Assembly: GCF_946482605.1 (NCBI RefSeq)
Contig: NZ_CAMLSE010000004.1
Span: forward strand, 124,001 to 188,000
Length of the DNA: 64,000 nucleotides
Direction of reading: 5' to 3'
Origin: an uncultured Dyadobacter sp.
GTDB taxonomy: Bacteria > Bacteroidota > Bacteroidia > Cytophagales > Spirosomataceae
Position 1 is the stretch's first letter. Every line of letters starts with the position of its first letter. A program made the translations under genes and the position numbers. The notes under the pieces were generated by a model. It searched no databases, was not told the origin of the DNA, and saw only the letters and a list, made by a program, of their open reading frames with translations. Shown here one piece after another: positions 43,842 to 51,478 of the stretch.

Positions 43842-46481
43842 TTACTCCGAACGCAGGCTGCGGACCGGGTTCATCGTCGCTGCCCTGATCGCCTGGAAGC
43901 TGACTGTCAACAGCGTGATCAGTAATGTGCCTGCACCCGTCAGAATGAATATCCACCAGGTGATCGTGGTGCGGTACTCGTATTTCGCAAGCCAGTTTTC
44001 CAGGAAATAGTAGGCAACCGGCGTTGCTATGAGGAATGCAATGCAGACCAGCAACACGAAATCACGCGATAGCAAACCCCACACACTGAAAATAGTGGCG
44101 CCCAGTATTTTGCGGACACCGATTTCCTTCGTCCGCTGCTCGGCGATGAACGATGCGACCCCGAACAGGCCAAGGCAGCTGATCAGCACGGCCAGCAGTG
44201 AGAAGAAAGTGGTAAGCTTACCGATGCGTACTTCGTCCAGAAATTGCCGGGCATACCTTTCATCGACAAATTCATATTCGAAAGGGGACCCGGGATCATA
44301 TTTTGCAAACGCTGACTTGATCTTTTCGAGGGAGGCGGACGAGCCGAGCGCGGGATTGAGACGGATATTGATCACATTACCCTGGCCGGCGGAAATGCAG
44401 AAAAATTGCGGCCTGGCGGGTGCGTAGGGAGAATTCACTACAATGTCCCTGATCACCCCGACGATCTTGTAAGGCTTTTTAAACCAGGTTAACGGCTGGT
44501 CGACAGGATTTTGCAAGCCCATGAATTTCACCGCCGTTTCGTTTACGACCAATGCAACCGAATCCGTCGCAAACTCCCTCGAAAAATCGCGGCCCTGGAC
44601 GAATTGCCAGCCAACAGTTTTTCCATACTCATAAGAAACTTCGTCGAACGAAAAGTCGACGGACTGTTCCGGGTCTTTGCCTTTCCATTCAAAACCGCTG
44701 GTGGACGACCAGGTTTCGGTGGTAGGGCTGCCCGACTCGGCCATTTCGGCAATGGCGCCATTGCTTTTCAGGTCTTGTCTCACCGCTTCGAAATGCTTGT
44801 GAATTTCCCCTGTCGATGTGAAAATGGAAATGAGCCCATTGCGGCTGTAACCCACCGGGCGATCTTTGGCAAACTGAATCTGCCGGAATACGACAGCCGT
44901 TCCGATGATCAGGATGATGGAAACCGCAAATTGTACCACTACCAGCACTTTCCGCGGTACGGCAGCAAAGCGGCCTGCCCGAAAAGTGCCTTTCAGTACT
45001 TTCACCGGTTGGAATGAAGAAAGATACAATGCAGGATAGCTGCCAGCGATAATGGCCGTGACAAAGCTGAAACCGATGCCGGCCAGCCAGAATTCGGGCC
45101 TGGACCAGGGCATGGCGATCTTCTTATCGGCCACTTCGTTGAAAAATGGGAGGCAAGTGGCCACCAACGCGATAGACACCACAAATGCAAAGCCCGTCAC
45201 TAAGAGTGACTCGGAGAAAAACTGCGTAATCAGTTGGTTACGCACCGATCCGACGGCCTTGCGAATCCCCACTTCCCTCGCCCGCTTTTCGGACCGCGCG
45301 GTACTCAGATTCATAAAATTGATACAAGCCAGCAGCAGCACAAAAGCTCCTATCGTTCCAAAAAGCCATACAAACTCGATACGCCCGCCCACACGTTGCC
45401 CTTCCTTGAATTCCGAGTAGAGGTGCCAATCGCTCATGGGATTCAGGAAGACGTCCGGTTTATATTTCAGCTGCTCCTTGTTGATGTTTTTCTTCTTAAT
45501 GTCTTTAATGCGGGCCGACGCCTGGTCGATATCCGCTTTGTCGATCAGCTGCACGAACGTCTGATAGGCATTCGGCCGCCACGGATCTTCCATGGTTTTG
45601 AGCCACGGATTGGCAATGATCATCAGTTGCCAGGGCATCATGAACAACATTTCACGAAAAGTGGTGTTGTTGGGGAAATCCTTATAAACCCCTGTGACCT
45701 TCACGTGGAGGTTGTTGTCGATCTTCATGGTTTTGTCGAGGGGATCGGCGTCGCCAAAAAAGGCTTTGGCGATGGATTCCGAGAGCATAATGGAATATGG
45801 ATCTTTCAAACCGCTCCGGGTGCCGCGCAGCATATGCAAGCTGAGCATTTCCGGCGCTTCGGGTTCGATGTATGACCCGCTCTTGTTGAATTTCTTGTCG
45901 CCATGGGCCAAAATATGCCAGTTGTTCCAGGTAGACATGACGACGTGCTTGAAGTCCGCTCCGTAGTTGCGCCTGATCTCGTCTCCGATGGGGAACGGCA
46001 GCGAGGTCTGCGTGCCGATCTGCCCGTTGAACGACTGGTGTTGCCACACCTGGGCAATGCGGTCATGGTTTTCAAAGGACTTGTCGAATGACAACTCGTC
46101 GTAAATCCAAAGGCCGATCAGGACAGCGACGGCCATTCCCATGGCCAGGCCGGAGATGTTGATGAAGCTGTAAGCCTTGTTTTTGGCCAGCGTTCGGAGT
46201 GAGATTTTGAGATAGTTTTTGATCATGGCAGGACTCAAAATATAGGTGGATGAATAGGCGCTGGGTTTGCGTTTCATAAAATAGGGTTGTATGTAGCGCA
46301 GGGAGGCAAGCAGGTAATGCAGGCGAGCCTTGCGGACGTTCCCGTGCCGCGTCTGTAGTGCGTATAGCTCGTGCAGATCGCCCAGAATGTCTTCCAGGAA
46401 ATGCGGTGCAATAAAGGTCGTCAGCAACCGGTCGACCCAGCGGGGCGGTTGATGCTGCGGAGAGGGGGTTCCAATGCTCAT
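43842..46481 (-). CDS. FtsX-like ABC permease with N-terminal prefix domain (2)
   Basis: An 879-residue paralogue of the next gene, with the same order of prefix domain (PPRWVDRLLTTFIAPHFLEDILGDLHELYALQT), N-terminal TM helix, MacB-like periplasmic domain, FMNLSTARSEKRAREVGIRKAVGS block, second periplasmic domain and LISCLGLFGVASFIAEQRTKEIGVRKILGAT block. Its start codon overlaps the PadR stop codon by four bases (ATGA), so the two are translationally coupled. The nearest ABC ATPase is not within the window. Confidence 0.88.
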   Translation of the reverse strand: MSIGTPSPQHQPPRWVDRLLTTFIAPHFLEDILGDLHELYALQTRHGNVRKARLHYLLASLRYIQPYFMKRKPSAYSSTYILSPAMIKNYLKISLRTLAKNKAYSFINISGLAMGMAVAVLIGLWIYDELSFDKSFENHDRIAQVWQHQSFNGQIGTQTSLPFPIGDEIRRNYGADFKHVVMSTWNNWHILAHGDKKFNKSGSYIEPEAPEMLSLHMLRGTRSGLKDPYSIMLSESIAKAFFGDADPLDKTMKIDNNLHVKVTGVYKDFPNNTTFREMLFMMPWQLMIIANPWLKTMEDPWRPNAYQTFVQLIDKADIDQASARIKDIKKKNINKEQLKYKPDVFLNPMSDWHLYSEFKEGQRVGGRIEFVWLFGTIGAFVLLLACINFMNLSTARSEKRAREVGIRKAVGSVRNQLITQFFSESLLVTGFAFVVSIALVATCLPFFNEVADKKIAMPWSRPEFWLAGIGFSFVTAIIAGSYPALYLSSFQPVKVLKGTFRAGRFAAVPRKVLVVVQFAVSIILIIGTAVVFRQIQFAKDRPVGYSRNGLISIFTSTGEIHKHFEAVRQDLKSNGAIAEMAESGSPTTETWSSTSGFEWKGKDPEQSVDFSFDEVSYEYGKTVGWQFVQGRDFSREFATDSVALVVNETAVKFMGLQNPVDQPLTWFKKPYKIVGVIRDIVVNSPYAPARPQFFCISAGQGNVINIRLNPALGSSASLEKIKSAFAKYDPGSPFEYEFVDERYARQFLDEVRIGKLTTFFSLLAVLISCLGLFGVASFIAEQRTKEIGVRKILGATIFSVWGLLSRDFVLLVCIAFLIATPVAYYFLENWLAKYEYRTTITWWIFILTGAGTLLITLLTVSFQAIRAATMNPVRSLRSE

Positions 46482-46822
46482 GAAAAGCTGAGTTTGGGTT
46501 GCAATTTATCCGCGGGAATGGCCTGCCACAGTTGCTGGCGTATTTCCCGGATTTCCTGCAATGCGCGGTTTCCATAGTTGGTAATGCTAAAAAATCGCTT
46601 TCGCCTGCCGCCCCGTTCGGCAGTGGCTCCGCCCATTTCGGAAGTCAGGAACCCTTTTTCCTCCAACCTGTACAGCGTGGCGTGCACGGCACTGAGCGAT
46701 ATGGAGCGTCCCGTGTATTGCTGCACGTTTTCCCAGATCGTAACACCGTATGCCTCCTGGGTGCACGCTGCGACGACCAGCAGGACGATTTCCTCAAATT
46801 CTCCCAGAAAAGTTCTTTTCAT
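46478..46822 (-). CDS. PadR-family transcriptional regulator
   Basis: A 114-residue winged-helix regulator. MKRTFLGEFEEIVLLVVAACTQEAYGVTIWENVQ and SAVHATLYRLEEKGFLTSEMG are the PadR family signature, followed by GGRRKRFFSITNYGNRALQE. The ATG at 46822 agrees with the family start; a short in-frame extension upstream is not conserved-looking. PadR proteins of this kind usually repress the permease genes that follow them and themselves. The inducer is unknown. Confidence 0.9.
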   Translation of the reverse strand: MKRTFLGEFEEIVLLVVAACTQEAYGVTIWENVQQYTGRSISLSAVHATLYRLEEKGFLTSEMGGATAERGGRRKRFFSITNYGNRALQEIREIRQQLWQAIPADKLQPKLSFS

Positions 46823-46898
46823 ACCGCAGGGGTTATTAGTTATAATAATGCAAAACAAATGTCTTGCCAGTGTAGCGAAATGCGTCTGAGATCAACAG

Positions 46899-46918
46899 GC
46901 CCGGCTTTTAAGCCGGGC
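46899..46918. other. Strong palindromic hairpin upstream of PadR
   Basis: GCCCGGCTT-TT-AAGCCGGGC, a perfect 9-bp stem with a two-base loop. It could be a terminator for sense or antisense reads, or a structural element; no T-run follows directly. Confidence 0.4.
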
Positions 46919-46922
46919 ACCT

Positions 46923-46938
46923 TGTCCGAAAGCGGACA
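46923..46938. promoter_or_regulatory. TGTCCG-N4-CGGACA dyad in the PadR/ECF-sigma gap
   Basis: A perfect 16-bp dyad lying 45 bp upstream of the ECF promoter and 100 bp upstream of padR. A second, less perfect copy (GTCCGCGGCTGGAC) begins at 46945. It is a candidate binding site for a regulator of one or both divergent operons. Confidence 0.5.
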
Positions 46939-46982
46939 GTTTTGTCCGCGGCTGGACGGAAATAAAAATTTTTCACCAACCT

Positions 46983-47010
46983 TGTAACGTTTTCTGTGCG
47001 CGGTCGTCTA
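46983..47010 (+). promoter_or_regulatory. Autoregulatory ECF sigma promoter
   Basis: TGTAAC at 46983-46988, spacer of exactly 16, CGTCTA at 47005-47010: an AAC/CGT-type ECF promoter. The first possible ATG of the sigma gene (47010) lies in the -10 box, so it cannot be the start codon if this promoter is used. The transcript start expected near 47016-47018 would leave only a very short leader or a leaderless message. Confidence 0.7.
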
Positions 47011-47021
47011 TGCTAATGAAT

Positions 47022-47537
47022 ATGGATTTACAAGCCTTCAACCAACGCATTCTGCCCGTCCAGGGGCGCCTGTTCCGGCTGGCGCAGATGTTTCTTCGCA
47101 ACCGCGAGGAGGCGGAGGACGCCATTCAGGATGTGTTGCTGAGGCTCTGGACCAACCGGCAGCAGCTGGAAAGTTACCAGAGCGTGGAGGCGCTGGCGGT
47201 ACAGATGACTAAAAATCTTTGTCTCGACAGGCTGAAATCCCATCAGAAACAGAAAACGAGTCACGAAACAGATATGGTGGCGATGCAGGCGGCAGATGTT
47301 TCTCCTTACAGGCAGGTCGAGAACAGTGATAGCGCAGGACTTATGCACCGGCTGATCGGTGATTTGCCGGAGCAGCAGAAGCTGGTGTTGCACCTGCGGG
47401 ATGTGGAGGAGTATACATTGGAGGAAATCGAGGAAGTGACAGGGCTGAGCAATGCCAATATACGTACAATCCTCTCGCGGGCCAGGCAAAAACTGCGGGA
47501 GAATTACCTAAAAGCAGACAACTATGGAACATATTGA
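47022..47537 (+). CDS. ECF RNA polymerase sigma factor
   Basis: A 171-residue sigma-70 family factor of the ECF group with region 2 (LAQMFLRNREEAEDAIQDVLLRLWTNRQQLE) and region 4 (LPEQQKLVLHLRDVEEYTLEEIEEVTGLSNANIRTILSRARQKLRE). I place the start at the ATG at 47022 (MDLQAFNQR) because an ECF promoter covers the first ATG; the ATG at 47016 remains possible. It is followed with a 14-base overlap by a membrane protein that may be its anti-sigma factor, and then by two DUF4097 genes. The signal is unknown, presumably an envelope condition. Confidence 0.92.
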   Translation: MDLQAFNQRILPVQGRLFRLAQMFLRNREEAEDAIQDVLLRLWTNRQQLESYQSVEALAVQMTKNLCLDRLKSHQKQKTSHETDMVAMQAADVSPYRQVENSDSAGLMHRLIGDLPEQQKLVLHLRDVEEYTLEEIEEVTGLSNANIRTILSRARQKLRENYLKADNYGTY

Positions 47538-48282
47538 AAAGCTACTGGAAAAATATTATGACGGGGACACCAGTCTGGAAGAGGAACGCATACTGAAACA
47601 ATACTTTCAGAATGAAGATATTCCGCCGCATTTGCAGAGTCATGCCGCCCAGTTCGGTTATTTTTTAAATGCAAAAAAAGAATTCCCTTCGCTCACCTTC
47701 AGCCATGAGCTTGCGCTGAAACTGGATCCGCCGCAGCCAGGGCCTGCGCGCCGCCTGGGCAATTGGCTCATCCGCATTGCGGCAGGACTGGCATTGCTGA
47801 TCATCGGATTCGGGGCTGGCTGGCTGTTTCAGAACAGATCCGGAAATGCAGTTGCCATGAGAGAGGCGGAGGAAGTGCGGGAAATGAAGAAAGTGCTGGC
47901 ATTCGAACAAATGACGAGCACATCGGCCAGCGAACGCATCCAGGCTGTAAACCAGAGCTATTCCATCGACGCCGCGGATCGGGACATTACGCAGCTTTTG
48001 ATCAATACCCTCAATTTCGATCCCAATGTGAATGTCCGGTTGGCAGCCTGCCAGGCGTTGACGCACTTCGCCGACGAAGCCGATGTGAAGGAGGCATTGA
48101 TCCGGTCGCTCGCGATACAGACCGATCCGAACATCCAGATATCGCTCATTGAAGCATTGGTAGCAATCAGGGAGAAGAGGGCGGTGGATCAGTTTCAGCA
48201 ACTGGCGCGCGACCTGAAAGTGCTGGATGTGGTGCGTTTGAAAGCGACGGAGGGAGTGAACCGGCTGAGCGCGGACGTGTGA
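47524..48282 (+). CDS. Putative membrane anti-sigma factor with HEAT-like repeats
   Basis: A 252-residue protein. Residues 1-75 are a cytoplasmic Zn-independent anti-sigma-like segment (MEHIEKLLEKYYDGDTSLEEERILKQYFQ), residues about 82-102 form one TM helix (LIRIAAGLALLIIGFGAGWLF), and the periplasmic part contains HEAT-like repeats (NVRLAACQALTHFADEADVKEALIRSL and NIQISLIEALVAIREKRAVDQFQQLA). The overlap with the sigma gene and the domain order make an anti-sigma role very likely; it would hold the sigma factor at the membrane until a periplasmic signal is sensed. Direct evidence is lacking. Confidence 0.75.
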   Translation: MEHIEKLLEKYYDGDTSLEEERILKQYFQNEDIPPHLQSHAAQFGYFLNAKKEFPSLTFSHELALKLDPPQPGPARRLGNWLIRIAAGLALLIIGFGAGWLFQNRSGNAVAMREAEEVREMKKVLAFEQMTSTSASERIQAVNQSYSIDAADRDITQLLINTLNFDPNVNVRLAACQALTHFADEADVKEALIRSLAIQTDPNIQISLIEALVAIREKRAVDQFQQLARDLKVLDVVRLKATEGVNRLSADV

Positions 48283-48299
48283 CGCGACCGCGTCATATC

Positions 48300-48400
48300 A
48301 ACAACCCAGGCCTTCAGGCCTGCGGAGGTAACGCAAGCCCAGGCCTTCGGGCGTGGGGGAGACCGCATAACGACAGCCCAGGCCTTCAGGCCTGGGGGGC
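48300..48400. repeat. Triple CCCAGGCCTTCAGGCCTG element (family C)
   Basis: Three copies of a palindromic unit: 48305-48322 (CCCAGGCCTTCAGGCCTG), about 48338-48355 (diverged) and 48377-48394. Each can form a stem (CAGGCC/GGCCTG). They lie between the anti-sigma gene and the first DUF4097 gene and may terminate, attenuate or stabilise the transcript. Confidence 0.65.
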
Positions 48401-48454
48401 ATAAAGAAAATCAGATAAATCAATATTCCAAGTACCATTTATTTTAATTAAACC

Positions 48455-49243
48455 ATGAAAAAAGTACTGCTTATGAGCGCGGGCTTCCTGTGGAGCCTGG
48501 GCATTGCGCACGCGCAAACCAACGAGTATAAGACCAAACTCGCGAATACGAAAGACAAAAAGGTCGTGTTTGAACTTAACTCCAGTGTTGTCAAAATCGA
48601 AGGCCATAACAGCGACGACGTGATCATTCAGGCCTCATCGGGCTTCGAGGCACCGCCGGAGCGTGCGAAGGGGCTGAAACCGTTGTACTATACCGCCGTC
48701 GACAATTCAGGTATAGGGCTGTCGGTCTCGTCAGATGCATCGGGGCTGAAAATAGAGAAGGCGACGCGTAAGTCGGTGAAGTACACGATTAAACTGCCCC
48801 GGCAGGTAGCTGTGCTTTTTAATGAAACCAACTGGCAGGGAGGTTCCGGACTCACAATCTCGAATATGGATGGCGACCTGGAAATCAAAACCAACAATGC
48901 CAATATCTCGCTCAACAATATCACGGGCCCGGTAGTGGCGAATACGACCAGCGGCGAAGTTACCGCCACATTCTCGACACTCGCGCAGGGCAAGCCGACG
49001 GCCATTTCCTCGATCAGCGGAGAGATCGACATTACTTTGCCTGCCGCTGCCAAATCGAACCTTAAGCTCCGGTCCATCAACGGCGAGATGTACTCAGACT
49101 TCGACCTGGGGACGAAAAGCAGCAAGGATGGTATGATGAAAGTTGGCGGCATGGCCAATATCGACGGGTCGATCAACGGTGGCGGCGTGGAGATGTCGCT
49201 CAACACCATCAGCAGCAATATTTATATCCGTAAGCAGAAGTAG
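48455..49243 (+). CDS. Exported DUF4097 beta-repeat protein (1)
   Basis: A 262-residue protein with a signal peptide (MKKVLLMSAGFLWSLGIAHA) and a DUF4097-type beta-helix built of short repeats (LEIKTNNANISLNNITGPVVANTTSGEVTATF, LRSINGEMYSDFDL), with alternating residues expected in a right-handed beta-helix. DUF4097 proteins are often encoded after ECF sigma/anti-sigma pairs and are thought to face the periplasm. A structural or sensing role is presumed; no catalytic residues can be named. It is in the same transcription unit as the next gene (24-bp gap). Confidence 0.82.
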   Translation: MKKVLLMSAGFLWSLGIAHAQTNEYKTKLANTKDKKVVFELNSSVVKIEGHNSDDVIIQASSGFEAPPERAKGLKPLYYTAVDNSGIGLSVSSDASGLKIEKATRKSVKYTIKLPRQVAVLFNETNWQGGSGLTISNMDGDLEIKTNNANISLNNITGPVVANTTSGEVTATFSTLAQGKPTAISSISGEIDITLPAAAKSNLKLRSINGEMYSDFDLGTKSSKDGMMKVGGMANIDGSINGGGVEMSLNTISSNIYIRKQK

Positions 49244-49267
49244 CCATCGTTAATCGCATCTATTACC

Positions 49268-49966
49268 ATGAAAAATATATTGATACTGGCTATCCTGAGC
49301 CTTGCATTGCACCCGGTAGTTGCCCAGAAAATCATCGATAAGAAGCTCCCCTACGAAAACGGAAAAACGGTCAATCTCAACCTCCGTTTTGGCGATAGTA
49401 TCCGCGTGCGGTATTGGGACAAGGACGAGGTATCGGTGCATATGGAAGTGAAGATCAATCAGAACAAACTGAACGACGCGTTCATTGTGACCACTTCCAG
49501 CACAGGCGATGAGATGATCCTGAAAACAGATTTTGACAAGGAATTGCTGAAAAAGGGGAAAGGGGAAGACTGTCCCGGAGACAAGCATACCTGGAACACC
49601 GACGATGGTAAAAACAGATACTACGTGTGCAGCGAGATCAAATACGAGGTCAACCTGCCACGGCAAGCTAAGTTGAAGCTCGAAACCATCAATGGAAATA
49701 TCGATATCGAGGGCGCGACTACAACTGTGTTCGCGAAGACGATCAGTGGATTTGTTGACATGACCTGGCCGAAGTCGAAGGGTGCGAATGTGGCCGTGAA
49801 AACCATTACCGGTGAAGTTTATTCCGATCTGGATATTGATTTTGGTAAAAACAAAGACAAAAACCCGATCGTAGGCTACCTGTTGGAAGGTAAATTCAAC
49901 GGCGGCGGCCCCGAAGTGAAACTAGAATCGATCAGCAACAACATATATCTGCGAAAAAAAAATTAG
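49268..49966 (+). CDS. Exported DUF4097 beta-repeat protein (2)
   Basis: A 232-residue paralogue, signal peptide MKNILILAILSLALHPVVAQ, with the DUF4097 pattern (LKLETINGNIDIEGATTTVFAKTISGFVDMTW, VKTITGEVYSDLDIDF). It ends in SNNIYLRKKN, the same kind of end as its neighbour (SSNIYIRKQK), showing recent duplication. It probably co-operates with the neighbouring protein in the ECF-controlled stress response. Confidence 0.82.
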   Translation: MKNILILAILSLALHPVVAQKIIDKKLPYENGKTVNLNLRFGDSIRVRYWDKDEVSVHMEVKINQNKLNDAFIVTTSSTGDEMILKTDFDKELLKKGKGEDCPGDKHTWNTDDGKNRYYVCSEIKYEVNLPRQAKLKLETINGNIDIEGATTTVFAKTISGFVDMTWPKSKGANVAVKTITGEVYSDLDIDFGKNKDKNPIVGYLLEGKFNGGGPEVKLESISNNIYLRKKN

Positions 49967-49980
49967 CAATTGTTTTAAAG

Positions 49981-50029
49981 CCCGGTCAGCGGTGTGTGGT
50001 CAGTGGACGATCACACACCGATGACCGGG
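49981..50029 (+). terminator. Hairpin after the DUF4097 pair
   Basis: Long imperfect stem CCCGGTCA-CGGTGTGTG with CACACACCG-TGACCGGG and a 13-base loop, 15 bp downstream of the last gene of the ECF group. A short A-rich tail follows; termination is probable but there is no T-run on this strand. Confidence 0.55.
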
Positions 50030-50191
50030 TAAAAGGTGACCGAAGAATCCAATGCGCTGTTTGTAAGGCATGAATGGCGGGTAGGCTATTCCTTCCGGCA
50101 CGTTCGTTTGTTTTTGTATTTTTTTAAAAGTATATGGGTAACCGTCACTCGTTGCGGCAAGGTGCGGTTTGAAGTTTTCCGGGATGCCGCA

Positions 50192-51460
50192 TCATCCTTT
50201 CATGACCCCGATTTTTGTCCCGTTCCATTCAGGAAATAGCAGCTTGTTATGATGAATGCCGAGTGCTGCACCGGCAACTTCACTGAAAACAGCCCTGAAA
50301 TCGGTAGTTACCGGTAGGTCCCGGTCATCTTCCAGGTTCTCGATAGCCAATTCTGGGATTTTTCCGTGAACAATGCCTCCATTCACCTCGCTACCCAGAA
50401 TGAAATTGCAGGATGCCCTGCCGTGATCCGTCCCGCCGGTGCCGTTTTGTTTGACGGTACGGCCAAATTCGGTCATAGTCATGACGGTGACTCTTTCCCG
50501 AAATACTTCCAAGTCCGTCCAGAATGCCGCAATGCAATTGGCCAGGTCGGCGGCGTTGCGGGCAAAAACACCGTTTTGAGTACCCTGGTTAAAATGCGTG
50601 TCCCAGCCGCCGGATTCTGCAAATGCTATTTCCAGCCCGATGTCCATTTTGATGAGCTGCGCGATCTGTTTCAGCGCGTTCCCCAACGCCGACTTTGGGT
50701 AATTGACTCCAGGTGCGGGTTGATATTTGCCTGCAAGCGCACCTTGGAGCATTTGCATTGCGTCGAAACTTTCCTTGCCTGTTTCTTTCAGAAGGTGTTG
50801 GGACGTCTGGTCGTACAACTCTTCAAAAGACAGGGCGGCTATGCTGGTTGGCACCGGACCACCCTTTGTCCTGATCGCAAAATCCTGCAAGTTGCTGATC
50901 GCAATGCACGGGTTGTCGCCATAAAGCGAGCGGGGCACAGCGGATGTCAGGCTGACGGCCTGAAAAGGGGAGGGCGATTCTCGTTCCAGCAGCCCCGCAG
51001 CGCGGTTCAACCAGCCGCTGGATGTTCCTTTGCGGAAAGGCGTTCCCGATTCCATATAATCCTGGGCGTCGAAATGAGAGCGTGTCTGGTTGGGCGACCC
51101 GATACCGTGTACGATTGCCAGCTGTTTTTCGCGAAAAATAGCTTCCAGTGGCTGAAAGGAAGGATGCAGGCCAAACTTTCCATCCAGGTCGATAAGCGGC
51201 TTTGCACCGGTGTGCTGAGCAGGTGAGATCAAGAGACCAGGGCGCGCTGCTTTCAGATGCGGGTCGCTGAAAGGCGAAACGGCCATCAGTCCGTCCATCG
51301 CTCCACGCTGGAAAATGCATACCATCACATTCTTTCTGGCGGATCCGGTTGAGTGGGAGCCCGCAGCCGCGGCCCTGGCCAGAAAACCAGGTACTGCGCC
51401 CAGGCCGACACCGAACAGTGTTATGCCACCTGATTTTAAAAACCCTCTTCTTGTGATCAT
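50192..51460 (-). CDS. DUF1501 protein with Tat signal
   Basis: A 422-residue protein with a twin-arginine signal (MITRRGFLKSGGITLFGVGLGAVPGFLARAAAA) and a DUF1501 body: VCIFQRGAMDGL, ESGGWDTHFNQGTQNGVFARNAADLANCIAAF and TMTEFGRTVKQNGTGGTDHGRASCNFILG, the last two being the motifs that resemble sulfatase/alkaline-phosphatase-type metal sites. It is exported in a folded state and probably acts on the outside or in the periplasm together with the DUF1800 protein encoded just upstream. Substrate and reaction are unknown. Confidence 0.9.
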   Translation of the reverse strand: MITRRGFLKSGGITLFGVGLGAVPGFLARAAAAGSHSTGSARKNVMVCIFQRGAMDGLMAVSPFSDPHLKAARPGLLISPAQHTGAKPLIDLDGKFGLHPSFQPLEAIFREKQLAIVHGIGSPNQTRSHFDAQDYMESGTPFRKGTSSGWLNRAAGLLERESPSPFQAVSLTSAVPRSLYGDNPCIAISNLQDFAIRTKGGPVPTSIAALSFEELYDQTSQHLLKETGKESFDAMQMLQGALAGKYQPAPGVNYPKSALGNALKQIAQLIKMDIGLEIAFAESGGWDTHFNQGTQNGVFARNAADLANCIAAFWTDLEVFRERVTVMTMTEFGRTVKQNGTGGTDHGRASCNFILGSEVNGGIVHGKIPELAIENLEDDRDLPVTTDFRAVFSEVAGAALGIHHNKLLFPEWNGTKIGVMKG

Positions 51461-51478
51461 TGGTCCGTCGGTTTGGAT

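Noticed and set aside
46840..46890. A sigma-54 promoter before padR (GGCA and TTGC motifs)
   Set aside because: The GG and GC elements are separated by 15 bases instead of the required 10.
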